Part shown: piece after piece, positions 30,335-40,038 of the stretch
How the letters are laid out: each line of letters starts with the position of its first letter
Numbering within the stretch: the stretch's first letter is position 1
NCBI RefSeq assembly: GCF_024055575.1
Contig: NZ_JAMXOE010000004.1
Coordinates: 205,932-269,931 of the forward strand
Origin: Mucilaginibacter flavidus
GTDB lineage: Bacteria; Bacteroidota; Bacteroidia; Sphingobacteriales; Sphingobacteriaceae
Length of the DNA stretch: 64,000 bases
Direction: 5' to 3'
Translations under genes and position numbers: made by a program
Notes under the pieces: model-generated
Database searches by the model: none
What the model was told of the DNA's origin: nothing
The model's input: the letters and a program-made list of their open reading frames with translations, nothing else

Positions 30335-30879
30335 ACAAAATCTGTATAACAATATAGTTTAATGAATAGACTACTTGCTTTTTGAATAAAAAAAGTCAGT
30401 AGATAATCGCTGGTTGGCCAGGTTTGCTGATTTTACTCACATAGTTTATGCAGCCGTCCTATTGGTAATCATTAAAGCCTCTTTTCTTCTGATTTCCTTA
30501 AGTTACTTACTTGTTAGCCTTTTAAAGCTAGTTAAACTGAAAAATGTGTTTAAACCCGACTCTTAAAGAGTACAATATTTTATTAATTTTGAAAATTATC
30601 AAGCCTTTGTTTAATATTTGTGGAAATTCGATCTAAGGTTGTTACTTTTGTCATAATAAACGGGTAGCTATTAATAGTCAGCTCGCTATGGAATTTGATT
30701 GAATGTTGAATTAGCTTGAGGAAGTTTCGGGTAATTTATAGCTTTATTAATTTGACATTAATTGATTCCCGTTATTTAAACAAATAAACATGGTAGTTCG
30801 CTGGATAGTTTTTACTGTCGATTTATTAATCAGCTTTTTATCAGTAAGCTCTTGACTATTTGATTAATTTATCAGATAA

Positions 30880-31152
30880 ACTCGTTGGAGTTTATCCCTG
30901 TACTCTGAATTGAAGAAAAACATACTGAAAAAGGCATTGACGCGTTTATTGGAAACGTAAGAGACGAAAAATACGCGGTATTTGTTTGAAAAATACAAGC
31001 CTCATTCGTTTACTAAACGGCGGCATATAAGCAACGCCTCAATGGTGGAAGATAAAGCAACTGAGGCCATGGAAACTGATGTTCCATGCGCTAAAGCGAA
31101 AGTGGATCTAGTACACCAATTGAAAAACGAAAATTTAATTTTGAGGAATTAG
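30880..31152 (+). pseudogene. Possible remnant reading frame with an internal stop
   Basis: One frame stays open from 30880 to 31152 apart from a TAA at 30958-30960. The upstream part (KKNILKKALTRLLET) and the downstream part (KYKPHSFTKRRHIS, MVEDKATEAMETDV, VHQLKNENLILRN) look like a basic, partly coiled-coil protein. I do not recognise the family. It may be the tail of a lost gene; chance is not excluded. Confidence 0.2.
31136..31143 (+). promoter_or_regulatory. Predicted -7 box before the lipoprotein-Wzi genes
   Basis: TAATTTTG is an exact TAnnTTTG match, 31 bp before the ATG at 31175. A TTG at 31120-31122 is a little close (13-bp spacer) for the -33 box. It would drive the lipoprotein gene and the two wzi-like genes behind it. 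Confidence 0.4.
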
Positions 31153-31174
31153 ATATTAAACGTAACGCTACCAT

Positions 31175-31819
31175 ATGAAAAAAATATTACTCTTCATCAT
31201 CCCTCTTTGTTTTATTGGGTCGTGCAACAAAAGCACTGTTAGTAACGAGACGGTGGTGTACCATAATGATTTTGAAACCAACGATCTGTCGAACATAACC
31301 AATGGCACGATCACCCAATTTAATAATTCCTCGGTATTAGGGCGATATAATGACACCAGTTTTACCCTGTCACTAAAAAGCCTGCCTAATCACGATCTTA
31401 TTACCATTTCGTTTGATTTGTATATTCACGATAGTTGGGACGGAAATAAAGCTGCTCCTGATGGACCAGACATTTGGGAAATGATAGTAGATAACAGCCG
31501 TTACATTTACACTACCTTTTCAAATTCCGACTGTTCACCAGGTAATTTCTGTTCCCCGCAGTCGTATCCACTGGATTATCCCAATAACTATAACAACCCG
31601 AAAACCGGGGCGTTCAGGACCGATTTGCCCGGTGCCTGTAGTTGGGCAAGCAGCACCCATGGCACCACAATGTACAAGATTTCAAAAACCTTTAAACATT
31701 CTGAAAAAACATTAGTGCTAAAGTGCCTGGATAAACTTGTTCAATCGAACACGATCGATCCAAAATGTGACGAAAGTTGGTCAATAGATAATATCAATGT
31801 TAAAGCAATTACCTTATGA
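31175..31819 (+). CDS. Predicted lipoprotein of unknown function
   Basis: A 214-residue protein with a lipoprotein signal: MKKILLFIIPLCF followed by the lipobox IGSC with C17. The mature part is rich in Asn, Ser, Asp and aromatic residues (YHNDFETNDLSNI, SFDLYIHDSWDGN, WSIDNINVKAI), like a beta-sandwich lectin or laminin-G type domain. I could not place it in a family. Its TGA overlaps the ATG of the first wzi-like gene, so it is probably coupled to it and acts at the cell surface. Confidence 0.6.
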   Translation: MKKILLFIIPLCFIGSCNKSTVSNETVVYHNDFETNDLSNITNGTITQFNNSSVLGRYNDTSFTLSLKSLPNHDLITISFDLYIHDSWDGNKAAPDGPDIWEMIVDNSRYIYTTFSNSDCSPGNFCSPQSYPLDYPNNYNNPKTGAFRTDLPGACSWASSTHGTTMYKISKTFKHSEKTLVLKCLDKLVQSNTIDPKCDESWSIDNINVKAITL

Positions 31820-33510
31820 AGATCCTGAAGCTTGCATTAATATGTGCGCTAGCAACTTTTGTGCAATTTAGCGCTAAGGCGCAAACTTTGCCTGTTGGCA
31901 CAACAGCGCTCGAAGACTATTACAGAAGGGCGCAACTCCTTGGAACTGCCGACTCAAGCGTATCGTTTACAGTTCGGCCTTTATTTACCGGCAGCATAAC
32001 CAGGGGCACAAATATATTTTATCCTGACAGCACGCCACAAAAATACACTGGGTTTGGTTCAAGCAGGCTGTGGAAACCCGCAAAACAAAATGCTTTAGAC
32101 ATTCGGTTATTACCAGTAAGCATTCAAACTCAATTTAATTCCGATCATCCCTACGGATGGAACGATGGTATAATGATACCGGCCAAAGGATTGCAGGGGG
32201 TTTTAAGCGCAGGTGTTTTTGCGCAATACGGTCCTCTGACAATACAATTGAGACCGGAGTTTTTGATGGCTGCAAACTCAGATTTTGTAACATTTAATCC
32301 CAGTCATTATGATGTAATCTTCGCCCGCTACTATGATATCTACAATAATATTGATTTACCAGCTCGTTTTGGTACTTCAGGGTATGATAGGGTACGCTGG
32401 GGGCAAAGTAGCATACGGGTAAATTATAAGGCGATGTCGCTCGGTTTATCGACCGAAAACTTGTGGTGGGGGCCGGGTATCCGCAACTCGCTTTTAATGA
32501 GCAATACGGCGCCGGGCTTTTTACACGCAACGTTAAACACCACACGCCCGATAAAAACTGCAATTGGTTCGTTTGAAGGGCAACTCATAGGTGGGAAACT
32601 CAATAATTCGGGTTACCCACCCCTGGAACCGGGACATACTTATTTTGGTACCGACTTATACGTTCCGAAGCCCACGGATTGGAGATACCTGGCGGGAATT
32701 GTGCTTACCTGGCAGCCAAAATGGATTCCAGGTTTGTTCCTGGGATTTGACCAGAGTTCACAGACCTATGGGAAAGATTTAAATGGTATTAAAAGCATCC
32801 TGCCTCTTTTTTCGCAAATAAAGAAAGTTGGGGCGCCTGATGAGCCGATCAATAAGCAGGATGAGCGAAGCTCGCTATTTATGCGCTGGTTATGGCCGCA
32901 GGAAAACGCTGAAATTTATTTTGAATGGGGGCATAACAATTATACAGGCGATCTAACTCAGGCTGAATTAAACCCGAGCGAATCGCGTGCGTACATTTTT
33001 GGGATAAGAAAATTGGTACCTTTTAATACTGCAAAACAAGAAAATATTTTGATAGGAGTGGAGGTTACTCAATTGCAGGAAACATCTATCGATAAAATTA
33101 AAGCTGGGGATGAGTGGTATACAAGCAAGGGCATACCAGAGGGTTATACTAATTATGGCGAAGTACTTGGTGCCGGCATAGGTCCGGGCGGAAATTTACA
33201 AACGCTGGAGGTAAGCTGGGTAAAAGGGCTTAAAAAGATCGGACTGCAGTTTGAACGTTATATCCATAATAACGATTTTTATTATTATGCCTACTATGAC
33301 AGTTATGATTTCAGAAGGCACTGGGTTGATTTGAGCATTGCAGCAAATGGTGAATGGAATTATAATAATCTGTTATTTAACGTTAAGATACAGGGTATAA
33401 AATCGTTAAATTATCAATGGTACTTAAAACAGATCGGCAATACATATTTTACAAATGGTGCCAATGCAATTAATTTACAAATTCAGGCAGGCGTTACATA
33501 CAGGTTTTAA
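31816..33510 (+). CDS. Wzi-family capsule assembly outer-membrane protein, copy 1
   Basis: A 564-residue protein with a cleavable signal peptide (cut after FSAKA), many alternating beta-strand segments and a terminal aromatic residue (VTYRF), as in outer-membrane beta-barrels. VGTTALEDYYRRAQLLG, the block LSTENLWWGPGIRNSLLMSN and FNSDHPYGWNDGIMIPAKG are typical of Wzi-like proteins, which anchor or shape capsule at the surface. A tandem paralogue follows after 15 bp. Confidence 0.82.
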   Translation: MKILKLALICALATFVQFSAKAQTLPVGTTALEDYYRRAQLLGTADSSVSFTVRPLFTGSITRGTNIFYPDSTPQKYTGFGSSRLWKPAKQNALDIRLLPVSIQTQFNSDHPYGWNDGIMIPAKGLQGVLSAGVFAQYGPLTIQLRPEFLMAANSDFVTFNPSHYDVIFARYYDIYNNIDLPARFGTSGYDRVRWGQSSIRVNYKAMSLGLSTENLWWGPGIRNSLLMSNTAPGFLHATLNTTRPIKTAIGSFEGQLIGGKLNNSGYPPLEPGHTYFGTDLYVPKPTDWRYLAGIVLTWQPKWIPGLFLGFDQSSQTYGKDLNGIKSILPLFSQIKKVGAPDEPINKQDERSSLFMRWLWPQENAEIYFEWGHNNYTGDLTQAELNPSESRAYIFGIRKLVPFNTAKQENILIGVEVTQLQETSIDKIKAGDEWYTSKGIPEGYTNYGEVLGAGIGPGGNLQTLEVSWVKGLKKIGLQFERYIHNNDFYYYAYYDSYDFRRHWVDLSIAANGEWNYNNLLFNVKIQGIKSLNYQWYLKQIGNTYFTNGANAINLQIQAGVTYRF

Positions 33511-33525
33511 CAGCTAAAGTTACAG

Positions 33526-35226
33526 ATGAAAAAGATATTTTTTATATTAAGCATGGCGTTAGCCTTTACCGGTTTGTTAAAAAGCAAGGTAAATGCTCAG
33601 TCCGTTCCGGTTGGCACACCTGCTCTTGACGATTATTATCGCAGGATGCAGCTACTTGGAAAGGTCGACTCAAATGTGTCGTTTACCATACGGCCACTCT
33701 TTCCAGGCGTGGCGTTTAAAAGGCATAATGTATACGATCCCGACACCACTTTAAAAAATGACAATTGGACACCCACGGGTCCTGTTAGTTTTGCCAATGG
33801 TGCCGGATCGTTTCAAATATTGCCGTTTAGCTGGCAACAGCAATTTAATTCTGACCATCCGTACGGTTGGAACGATGGGGCGATGATACCAGCCAAAGGG
33901 TATCAAACTATGGTAAGTGGCGGAATATTTGTAAAGTACGGCCCTTTAAGTATCCAATTCCGCCCTGAGTTTGTTTATGCTGGCAACCCGCCTTTTAATG
34001 GATTTGCTTCGGGCCATTCAGACAAGGAGTTGATCAAATACTATGCTTTTTACAATTACATTGACAACCCGGAACGTTTTGGAAATAAAGCCTATAGCAA
34101 AGCATTTTTAGGGCAAAGCAGTATCCGACTAACCTTCGACCCGGTGTCAATCGGACTGTCAAATGAAAATCTATGGTGGGGGCCGGGTATCCGTAATTCG
34201 TTGATCCTGGGTAATAATGCCCCAGGGTTTAAACATTTTACAATTAACACCGTACGCCCGATAAATACCCCGGTTGGATCGTTTGAGTTTCAGGTTATTG
34301 CTGCACGTTTGGATGCTACAAACTTTCCGCCATTATTAACTACTACTACCTCAACGGGGGCCAACCTGGTACGGGCAAAAACCAATGATTGGAGATATTA
34401 TACCGGCGTTAACATTAATTATCATATAAAGTGGGTTGAAGGATTGACACTGGGACTAACCAGGACTTTTGACGCATATCATAAAGATATTAATACACTT
34501 AGTGAGTATGTCCCTTTCTTTTTTCCATATCAAAAACAAAGCACCAATGATGGAGACCCAATTCCCCGTGATCAGCTCACCTCATTGTACGCAAGATGGC
34601 TGTTTACAAAAGCACAGGCCGAAGTTTATTTTGAATATGGCTTAAACGATAATTCATATAATTTCAGGGACTTTATAGGATCGCCAGATCATTCCCGCGC
34701 TTACATATTTGGGTTGCGCAAAATGCTTCCATTTGGTACTCATGCAGACCAGCATATTTTATTAAGCGGAGAGATAACCCAGCTTTCGCAAACTGTGGAT
34801 AGGTTAGTAAGAGGGGCAGGAGGATGGTACGTGCATTCTGGTGTAAAGCAAGGCCAAACCAATAAAGGACAAGTTATAGGAGCTGGAACGGGTTCAGGGG
34901 GTAATCTCCAGTCGATGGATGTAAGTTGGGTTTCAGGGCTGAAAAAACTGGGGGTGAGGCTTGAACGCTACGAACACAACGCCGACTTTAGCGCGTCACT
35001 TGCAGATATAAACGGCAATAGCAGGAAATGGGTTGATTTTGCATTTGCGTTGCAAGGCGAATGGAATTATAAAAACCTGATATTTAATGCTACAATTGAA
35101 GAAGTGAAATCATTAAACTATGAATGGTTTTTAAAAGATTACGACCCGTCGTCGCAACAATATTATATTCCGCATAACACAGTCTATAACCTTCACGCGA
35201 TAATAGGAGCAACTTATAGGTTTTAG
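33526..35226 (+). CDS. Wzi-family capsule assembly outer-membrane protein, copy 2
   Basis: A 566-residue paralogue of the preceding protein, with its own signal peptide (cut after SKVNA), the shared FNSDHPYGWNDGAMIPAKG and LSNENLWWGPGIRNSLILGN blocks, and a terminal Phe. Two copies next to two exopolysaccharide loci suggest one Wzi per polymer, but this is inference. Its stop overlaps by 4 bp the stop of the convergent wzz-like gene. Confidence 0.82.
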   Translation: MKKIFFILSMALAFTGLLKSKVNAQSVPVGTPALDDYYRRMQLLGKVDSNVSFTIRPLFPGVAFKRHNVYDPDTTLKNDNWTPTGPVSFANGAGSFQILPFSWQQQFNSDHPYGWNDGAMIPAKGYQTMVSGGIFVKYGPLSIQFRPEFVYAGNPPFNGFASGHSDKELIKYYAFYNYIDNPERFGNKAYSKAFLGQSSIRLTFDPVSIGLSNENLWWGPGIRNSLILGNNAPGFKHFTINTVRPINTPVGSFEFQVIAARLDATNFPPLLTTTTSTGANLVRAKTNDWRYYTGVNINYHIKWVEGLTLGLTRTFDAYHKDINTLSEYVPFFFPYQKQSTNDGDPIPRDQLTSLYARWLFTKAQAEVYFEYGLNDNSYNFRDFIGSPDHSRAYIFGLRKMLPFGTHADQHILLSGEITQLSQTVDRLVRGAGGWYVHSGVKQGQTNKGQVIGAGTGSGGNLQSMDVSWVSGLKKLGVRLERYEHNADFSASLADINGNSRKWVDFAFALQGEWNYKNLIFNATIEEVKSLNYEWFLKDYDPSSQQYYIPHNTVYNLHAIIGATYRF

Positions 35227-36287
35227 GCCCTTTTTTTCCGGGTTACCAGTATGTAAAAGCTGAATAATAATCCTGAAATTATCAAGCCACTTAATATGGC
35301 AATAGAGTATTTGAGTTTGTTTTTCTTAAGCGGCAATTCAGGTTCGTCAACTATCTGAACGGTTGGTGTTTCCTGGGCTAGCATTGTTTTGCTTGATTCA
35401 AGGTTTTTAACTGTTTCAGAAAAAACGGTTGACAGAACAATCTTGTCACGCTCTTTTATGTCAACATTGGCTGATGCCTTTGTATAGGCTGGGTTAACAT
35501 CAAGCAATGTTTGGTTTGCACTGGATAAGTCGTAAGTTTTATGGTTTAAAATAGCACCAATACTGTCAGCGCGTTGCTGCAGTCGCTCCACATTATTTCT
35601 TAGCCGCTTTGTTTTAGTGGTGATAAAAAAGTCAGTTGACTGTTTAATCATCCTGGTGCAAAACAGTTGAGCCAGCTTTTCATCCTTCATAGTAGCATTT
35701 ACTTCAAAGAAACCAAGTTTTTTATCGGTTTTATCAATCCCAAACTCGCCTGATAAAATAAGTGTGGTCATTTCGTGCAGCAGGCTGTCCTGAAGGCGCG
35801 TATTGTTTTTACCGTTTAGCGGGAAGCGCGTTATCTTACCATCAGGACTGTATTTAAGCCACTTTTTATCAAGTTTGTTTACCGCAGCATAGCGGTCGGC
35901 AAGGGTTTGCGTGCTATCGTATGCAGTTAAAAGTGTAGCTTTTATCAATTTATGGCTCTTTATCAATTCCTCAACATTGTCGCCGGCTAATACTCCGCTC
36001 GCACCGCCAAGGCCATCGAGATTGAATCCAAATTGACCTGCCAGTGCCGAGAGGCCACCTGCGCTGCCTGATGATTTAGCATCATCCACAACAAATGTCA
36101 GTCGGGCAGTATACGATGGTGTCCACAACCAGGCCGTTAATGCGCCCGCAAGGCCACCAACAATTAAAGCCAGCGCCAAAGTTTTTTTAAACTGAAAAAT
36201 ATAAGCTATATCCGCAACACGGTCTTGAAGTACCTTTTTTATAGAAAACTCGGGCTCATAAGGATATGGTGGATTTTCCTGGCTCAT
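35223..36287 (-). CDS. Wzz-type chain-length determinant (second locus)
   Basis: A 354-residue inner-membrane protein with membrane segments near residues 35-52 (LALALIVGGLAGALTAWLW) and near the C-terminus (SIAILSGLIISGLLFSFYIL). It shares SGSAGGLSALAGQFGFNLDGL and GDNVEELIKSHKLIKATLLT with the Wzz of the first locus. No kinase domain is present. It lies 2 bp after the exporter gene on the same strand, and ends convergently with wzi copy 2. Confidence 0.85.
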   Translation of the reverse strand: MSQENPPYPYEPEFSIKKVLQDRVADIAYIFQFKKTLALALIVGGLAGALTAWLWTPSYTARLTFVVDDAKSSGSAGGLSALAGQFGFNLDGLGGASGVLAGDNVEELIKSHKLIKATLLTAYDSTQTLADRYAAVNKLDKKWLKYSPDGKITRFPLNGKNNTRLQDSLLHEMTTLILSGEFGIDKTDKKLGFFEVNATMKDEKLAQLFCTRMIKQSTDFFITTKTKRLRNNVERLQQRADSIGAILNHKTYDLSSANQTLLDVNPAYTKASANVDIKERDKIVLSTVFSETVKNLESSKTMLAQETPTVQIVDEPELPLKKNKLKYSIAILSGLIISGLLFSFYILVTRKKRA

Positions 36288-36289
36288 TC

Positions 36290-38629
36290 TTATTTATGTA
36301 AAATGGCAATAATACTAACTATTGCAGTTAACGCTGCAGCTATGCTGCCAATATCTCCTACGCCTATTTTAATACGGGAATCTGGCGTTTTTTCAGGCAC
36401 TATGATCTTACTTCCGGGTTTTACTAATGGATAATTGCGAAAGAACAGAAAATGCCGCACAGGTTGGTTTAAACCATCGGGATACTTAATGTAAGCACCC
36501 TTTAACCTTGCTTTTTCAGTTGTGCCACCGGCGGCATTAATGTAGTATTTAAAACTGCTGCCGTTATAACTTATATACTGCGGGTTGTTTACCGAGCCCG
36601 ATACTTCAACATACGAGATAACCCTCGGAACATAAACACTGTCGCCCGGCATTAATACCATATTGCTGTTTTCAATTTTATTACCGTCCTTCCGGGTAAG
36701 ATCAACATTTACCCGTATTCCTTTTCTGAAAACCTGGGCATTTTGCAGCGAACCGTAAGGCGTTACACCTCCGGCCCGGTTTAAAAAATCAAGCGCCGAT
36801 TCGTCCTGTTTTTGAACCGCATAATCGCCCGGGAACACCACCTCACCTTTAATGCTCACGTTTCCTAAGGAGCGATAGTTGACCAGGCGCGGCACGTAGA
36901 TAAAATCCATCGGCTGTAATTCAATGTCCTTCCCGGCCTCCGGGCTATCCATATTTACAACAAAAGTATTTACTAATTTATTGGCTACTGTGTCTGATTC
37001 GTTTTTTATAATTCTTGATATCTCAACATGGTGGTCGGCTGCTTCGTCAGCAAACCCGCCAGCCATCGCAATTACATCAGCTAGCTTTAATCCAAAGCGG
37101 TATGTAAAAACTGCTGGCTTCCGTACAAAACCATCTACAACGACTTTTTGGTTTGATGTGAAAACATCGCGGTTAAGCACCGTCACCGAATCTTCGCGTA
37201 ACAAAGCAACGTCATTTTTGCCGGCGACCACGTCGCCAGGGTTAAATGATATCAATTGTCGTTCGAGGTTTGGCATAGTTCTTTTTATATAGCCGCGTTC
37301 CATATAGGCTTCTGGCTTTAATCCTTGCGCACTTTTTAGCAGCGCGCTTAAAGTAAAGCCCGCAGTAAGCTCGTAAACGCCTGGGCGGTAAACCGCACCT
37401 TCGAGTACTATTCTATTGGTGTAGCGGTTAGTAATGGCTCCTATTTGTACTAAATCGCCATTATGGGGTATGTAGTTTGCAAACAAGTTTGCCGGAACGT
37501 CCTTAACCTCGCGTTCCAGCGCATTAATTTGGTCTACTTTGGCAATGCCTTTGTAGGCTACATCAGTAAAGCCGCCTGCATATTTTATAAGCTCGTCTAA
37601 CTGTTCGTTATCTTTTAATTCATAAATAGCGGGGTTTTTTACTTCGCCGCTAATGCCAACGCGCTTTTTGTAAACCGGGATGCGGATTACATCCTGATCC
37701 TCGAGCCTTATATTGCCATCCAACAGCCCCTGCTGAAGAAATGCGTAGAAGTCGACCGTTTTGTATACTTTATTATTTCTTATCAGCTCAATGTTTCTTA
37801 GCGATCCGTTTTGATTTGGGCCGCCTGAGTTGTATAGCGCATTAAACAAAGTTGAAAGCGCCGATAGTGTATATGACCCCGGGGTCTTCACTTCGCCCAC
37901 CAATGTAATCTTGATGCTGCGGGTATTACCAAGGTTTACAGCTAATTGTGTTTGGCCGGAGTTTAAGGCAGGGTAAACCCTGGTCATTTTGGTTTTAATA
38001 AGTTTTGTGGCCTGCTCAATAGTAAAACCATTTACATAAATTATACCGGCATAGGGTACCTGAACATTTCCTTCTGGTGTTACCTTCGAGCGTACGCTGC
38101 TTTCATTCAATCCGGTTAATAGTACAATCAATTCATCGCCCGGGCCTATCACATAGCCTTTAGGCGTTGCAACGGAAAAATTTGGCTGAAAGCTTAAACT
38201 GGTCTGGTTAAAGAAATCGCTTCCGTAAACACGTAAGCCATTGGTGCTGGCAGGAGCTGGGACAGCCGTATTTGCTTTTGGGGTTAATACCGTGTCATTC
38301 TCGTCCCTTGAAAAATCTATCTTTTTCTTTTCAGTTGACTGGGTAGATTTTGTTCCTGTTTTTTTGTTGAGGCCAAGCAACGTTACACGGTTTTTAAAGG
38401 CATCAACTTCACCTGCAGGCATACCCTTTTGAATGAGTATTTTATAAGCGTCCTGTTCAGATACGCCGGAGTCCTGTAATTTTTTCCAGGCCATTGTTAT
38501 TTGCTCATCGCTCAAAGCGCCAACCTTTATGTTTTGGATATTTGCGAGTGATACATCCTGCGCTGTTACCCTGGTTGAAAAGGCCGTTAAGGCAAACAAT
38601 AAAATATAGAATAAGTATTTAATCCGCAT
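36290..38629 (-). CDS. Wza-like outer-membrane polysaccharide export protein (second locus)
   Basis: A 779-residue protein with a signal peptide (MRIKYLFYILLFALTAFS, cut probably after VTA), a poly-export domain (YVIGPGDELIVLLTGLNES), several SLBB repeats (for example ISGEVKNPAIYEL, VDGFVRKPAVFTY, IKGEVVFPGDYAV) and a C-terminal hydrophobic helix. It is the paralogue of the 829-residue exporter at 11701-14190, and pairs with the wzz gene downstream. A good -7 box lies 29 bp upstream. Confidence 0.88.
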   Translation of the reverse strand: MRIKYLFYILLFALTAFSTRVTAQDVSLANIQNIKVGALSDEQITMAWKKLQDSGVSEQDAYKILIQKGMPAGEVDAFKNRVTLLGLNKKTGTKSTQSTEKKKIDFSRDENDTVLTPKANTAVPAPASTNGLRVYGSDFFNQTSLSFQPNFSVATPKGYVIGPGDELIVLLTGLNESSVRSKVTPEGNVQVPYAGIIYVNGFTIEQATKLIKTKMTRVYPALNSGQTQLAVNLGNTRSIKITLVGEVKTPGSYTLSALSTLFNALYNSGGPNQNGSLRNIELIRNNKVYKTVDFYAFLQQGLLDGNIRLEDQDVIRIPVYKKRVGISGEVKNPAIYELKDNEQLDELIKYAGGFTDVAYKGIAKVDQINALEREVKDVPANLFANYIPHNGDLVQIGAITNRYTNRIVLEGAVYRPGVYELTAGFTLSALLKSAQGLKPEAYMERGYIKRTMPNLERQLISFNPGDVVAGKNDVALLREDSVTVLNRDVFTSNQKVVVDGFVRKPAVFTYRFGLKLADVIAMAGGFADEAADHHVEISRIIKNESDTVANKLVNTFVVNMDSPEAGKDIELQPMDFIYVPRLVNYRSLGNVSIKGEVVFPGDYAVQKQDESALDFLNRAGGVTPYGSLQNAQVFRKGIRVNVDLTRKDGNKIENSNMVLMPGDSVYVPRVISYVEVSGSVNNPQYISYNGSSFKYYINAAGGTTEKARLKGAYIKYPDGLNQPVRHFLFFRNYPLVKPGSKIIVPEKTPDSRIKIGVGDIGSIAAALTAIVSIIAILHK

Positions 38630-38657
38630 GTAAAAATTGAAGTTAAGCTTAGCGTTG

Positions 38658-38665
38658 CAAATATA
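38658..38665 (-). promoter_or_regulatory. Predicted -7 box of the second wza-wzz pair
   Basis: Read on the minus strand this is TATATTTG, an exact TAnnTTTG match placed 28 bp before the ATG of the exporter gene. The -33 region is only T-rich. Confidence 0.45.
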
Positions 38666-38805
38666 AAATATTAAATCAGTGAAATACCATAAATAGCAAG
38701 CCTGTGGTGATACGCAGCGTTAACAAAACGAGAGCGGCTTGGTTTGCTGGTTTTTAAAATAAAGTGGTTACAAAGTATCCCTGGTAATTGCCGGGGACAA
38801 TTTGC

Positions 38806-40038
38806 CTACAAGCCGGGGATAAGTTTTTGAAGCCTTTCGTAGTGCGTTTTGTTGTTTATAAGTTTGTTAATATGCCCGAGTGCATTTTTTCCCATTTCGG
38901 TAACAAGGCTTTCATTATTGTACAAGACTTTGATTCGTTCGGCCAGCTGTGCGGCATTGCCCGGTTCAAACAGCAGTCCTGTATAATTATCAATAACCAT
39001 TTCGGGTATACCGCCAATGCGGGCTCCAATTACTGGTTTGCCCAGCGCCATAGCCTCAACCACAGTGAATCCTAAAACCTCGTAACACTCGGAGGGACAG
39101 ATCAAAAAATCAGCCCCCTTAACAATTTGTAAAACTTCTGACTTGCTTTTTTTTCCTAAAAACTCGACATTGTTTAACTGATGCTCAGTTTTTAATGTTT
39201 TTAATTCCGCTTCCTGGGTGCCGTCGCCTATTATTTTAAGCTTGATATGGGGGAAAGATTGCATCGCTTTTAATAAGGTATGCGCGCCTTTAATCCGCTC
39301 CAGCCGGCCTACAAAAATTATATACTTTTCGGTTGTTTGCGCTGGCATCAGCTTTACCCTTTCAATTTCAGCATAGTCGTAGCCGTGATAAATTTGTACC
39401 AGCTTATCATTAAAAAAATTGAATTGCTTATATTTTTCAAGTTGAAAAATTGACGGGCAAACAAAATAATCTACGTAGGCATAATAGTTAAGGTATTTAT
39501 GAACGTAGTTTTCAAGCGCAGCCACCGTGCTTGCCAGGTATGAACCTTTTTTGCATGAATGGGTAATGCAGTTGTAAAATTTACCGCCAAAGCACCTTTC
39601 GCACACCTGGCCATGGCTTACAAAAATACTATCCGGGCAAATGGGTGTATATTCATGCAAGGTCCAAATGATGGGAATATTTCGTTTTTTTAGGATTTTT
39701 AAAATAGTTGGGGTGATATAATGGTGGATAACATTGATATGGGCAAAATCAATTTTAACATCATTCAGCAGCCTTTCAAGGTTTTCCTGGGCTTCAAATG
39801 AATATATGCTTTTCATTACCACTTTTACTCCGGCGGATATGCTACGTTTGTTAACTTTTTTGTAGTCGATGTTTTCGATAAAGTAACTGCTGTATTCCGA
39901 AGGTAGGCTCCTGTCATCTTTCATAGAAAATGGCACAACATTGTGTCCTTTTTGCTGGTAAATATTAACCACATTTTCGACATAAGTCCAGTCACCTCCG
40001 GTCGGATACCACGCCCAATTAACAACAAGAATATTCAT
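38806..40038 (-). CDS. Glycosyltransferase family 4
   Basis: A 410-residue GT-B enzyme. The N-terminus (MNILVVNWAWYPTGGDWTYV) is acceptor-side; the C-terminal half has VGRLERIKGAHTLLKAM and PSECYEVLGFTVVEAMALG, whose Glu residues hold the nucleotide sugar. A Cys-rich segment (CPDSIFVSHGQVCERC, then YNCITHSCKKG) near residues 132-162 is seen in a subset of GT4 enzymes and may bind a metal. It is separated from the exporter gene by 176 bp and from the next gene by a divergent 477-bp gap. Confidence 0.87.
   Translation of the reverse strand: MNILVVNWAWYPTGGDWTYVENVVNIYQQKGHNVVPFSMKDDRSLPSEYSSYFIENIDYKKVNKRSISAGVKVVMKSIYSFEAQENLERLLNDVKIDFAHINVIHHYITPTILKILKKRNIPIIWTLHEYTPICPDSIFVSHGQVCERCFGGKFYNCITHSCKKGSYLASTVAALENYVHKYLNYYAYVDYFVCPSIFQLEKYKQFNFFNDKLVQIYHGYDYAEIERVKLMPAQTTEKYIIFVGRLERIKGAHTLLKAMQSFPHIKLKIIGDGTQEAELKTLKTEHQLNNVEFLGKKSKSEVLQIVKGADFLICPSECYEVLGFTVVEAMALGKPVIGARIGGIPEMVIDNYTGLLFEPGNAAQLAERIKVLYNNESLVTEMGKNALGHINKLINNKTHYERLQKLIPGL

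Larger units (their letters stand above)
30335..31174. other. 840-bp gap with possible gene remnants
   Basis: AT-rich and without an intact gene that I can support. An imperfect hairpin (CTACTTGCTTTTT against AAAAAAAGTCAGTAG, 30371-30402) follows the phosphoglycosyltransferase gene and could end its transcript. A 58-codon open stretch at 30390-30566 encodes two hydrophobic segments but has no ATG. A broken frame at 30880-31152 is listed separately. A promoter-like box for the next gene is at 31136-31143. Confidence 0.45.

Noticed and set aside
38760..38805. CCCTGG/CCGGGG hairpin downstream of the GT4 gene as a terminator
   Set aside because: The stem is only 6 bp with a G-T pair, and no T run follows on the minus strand.
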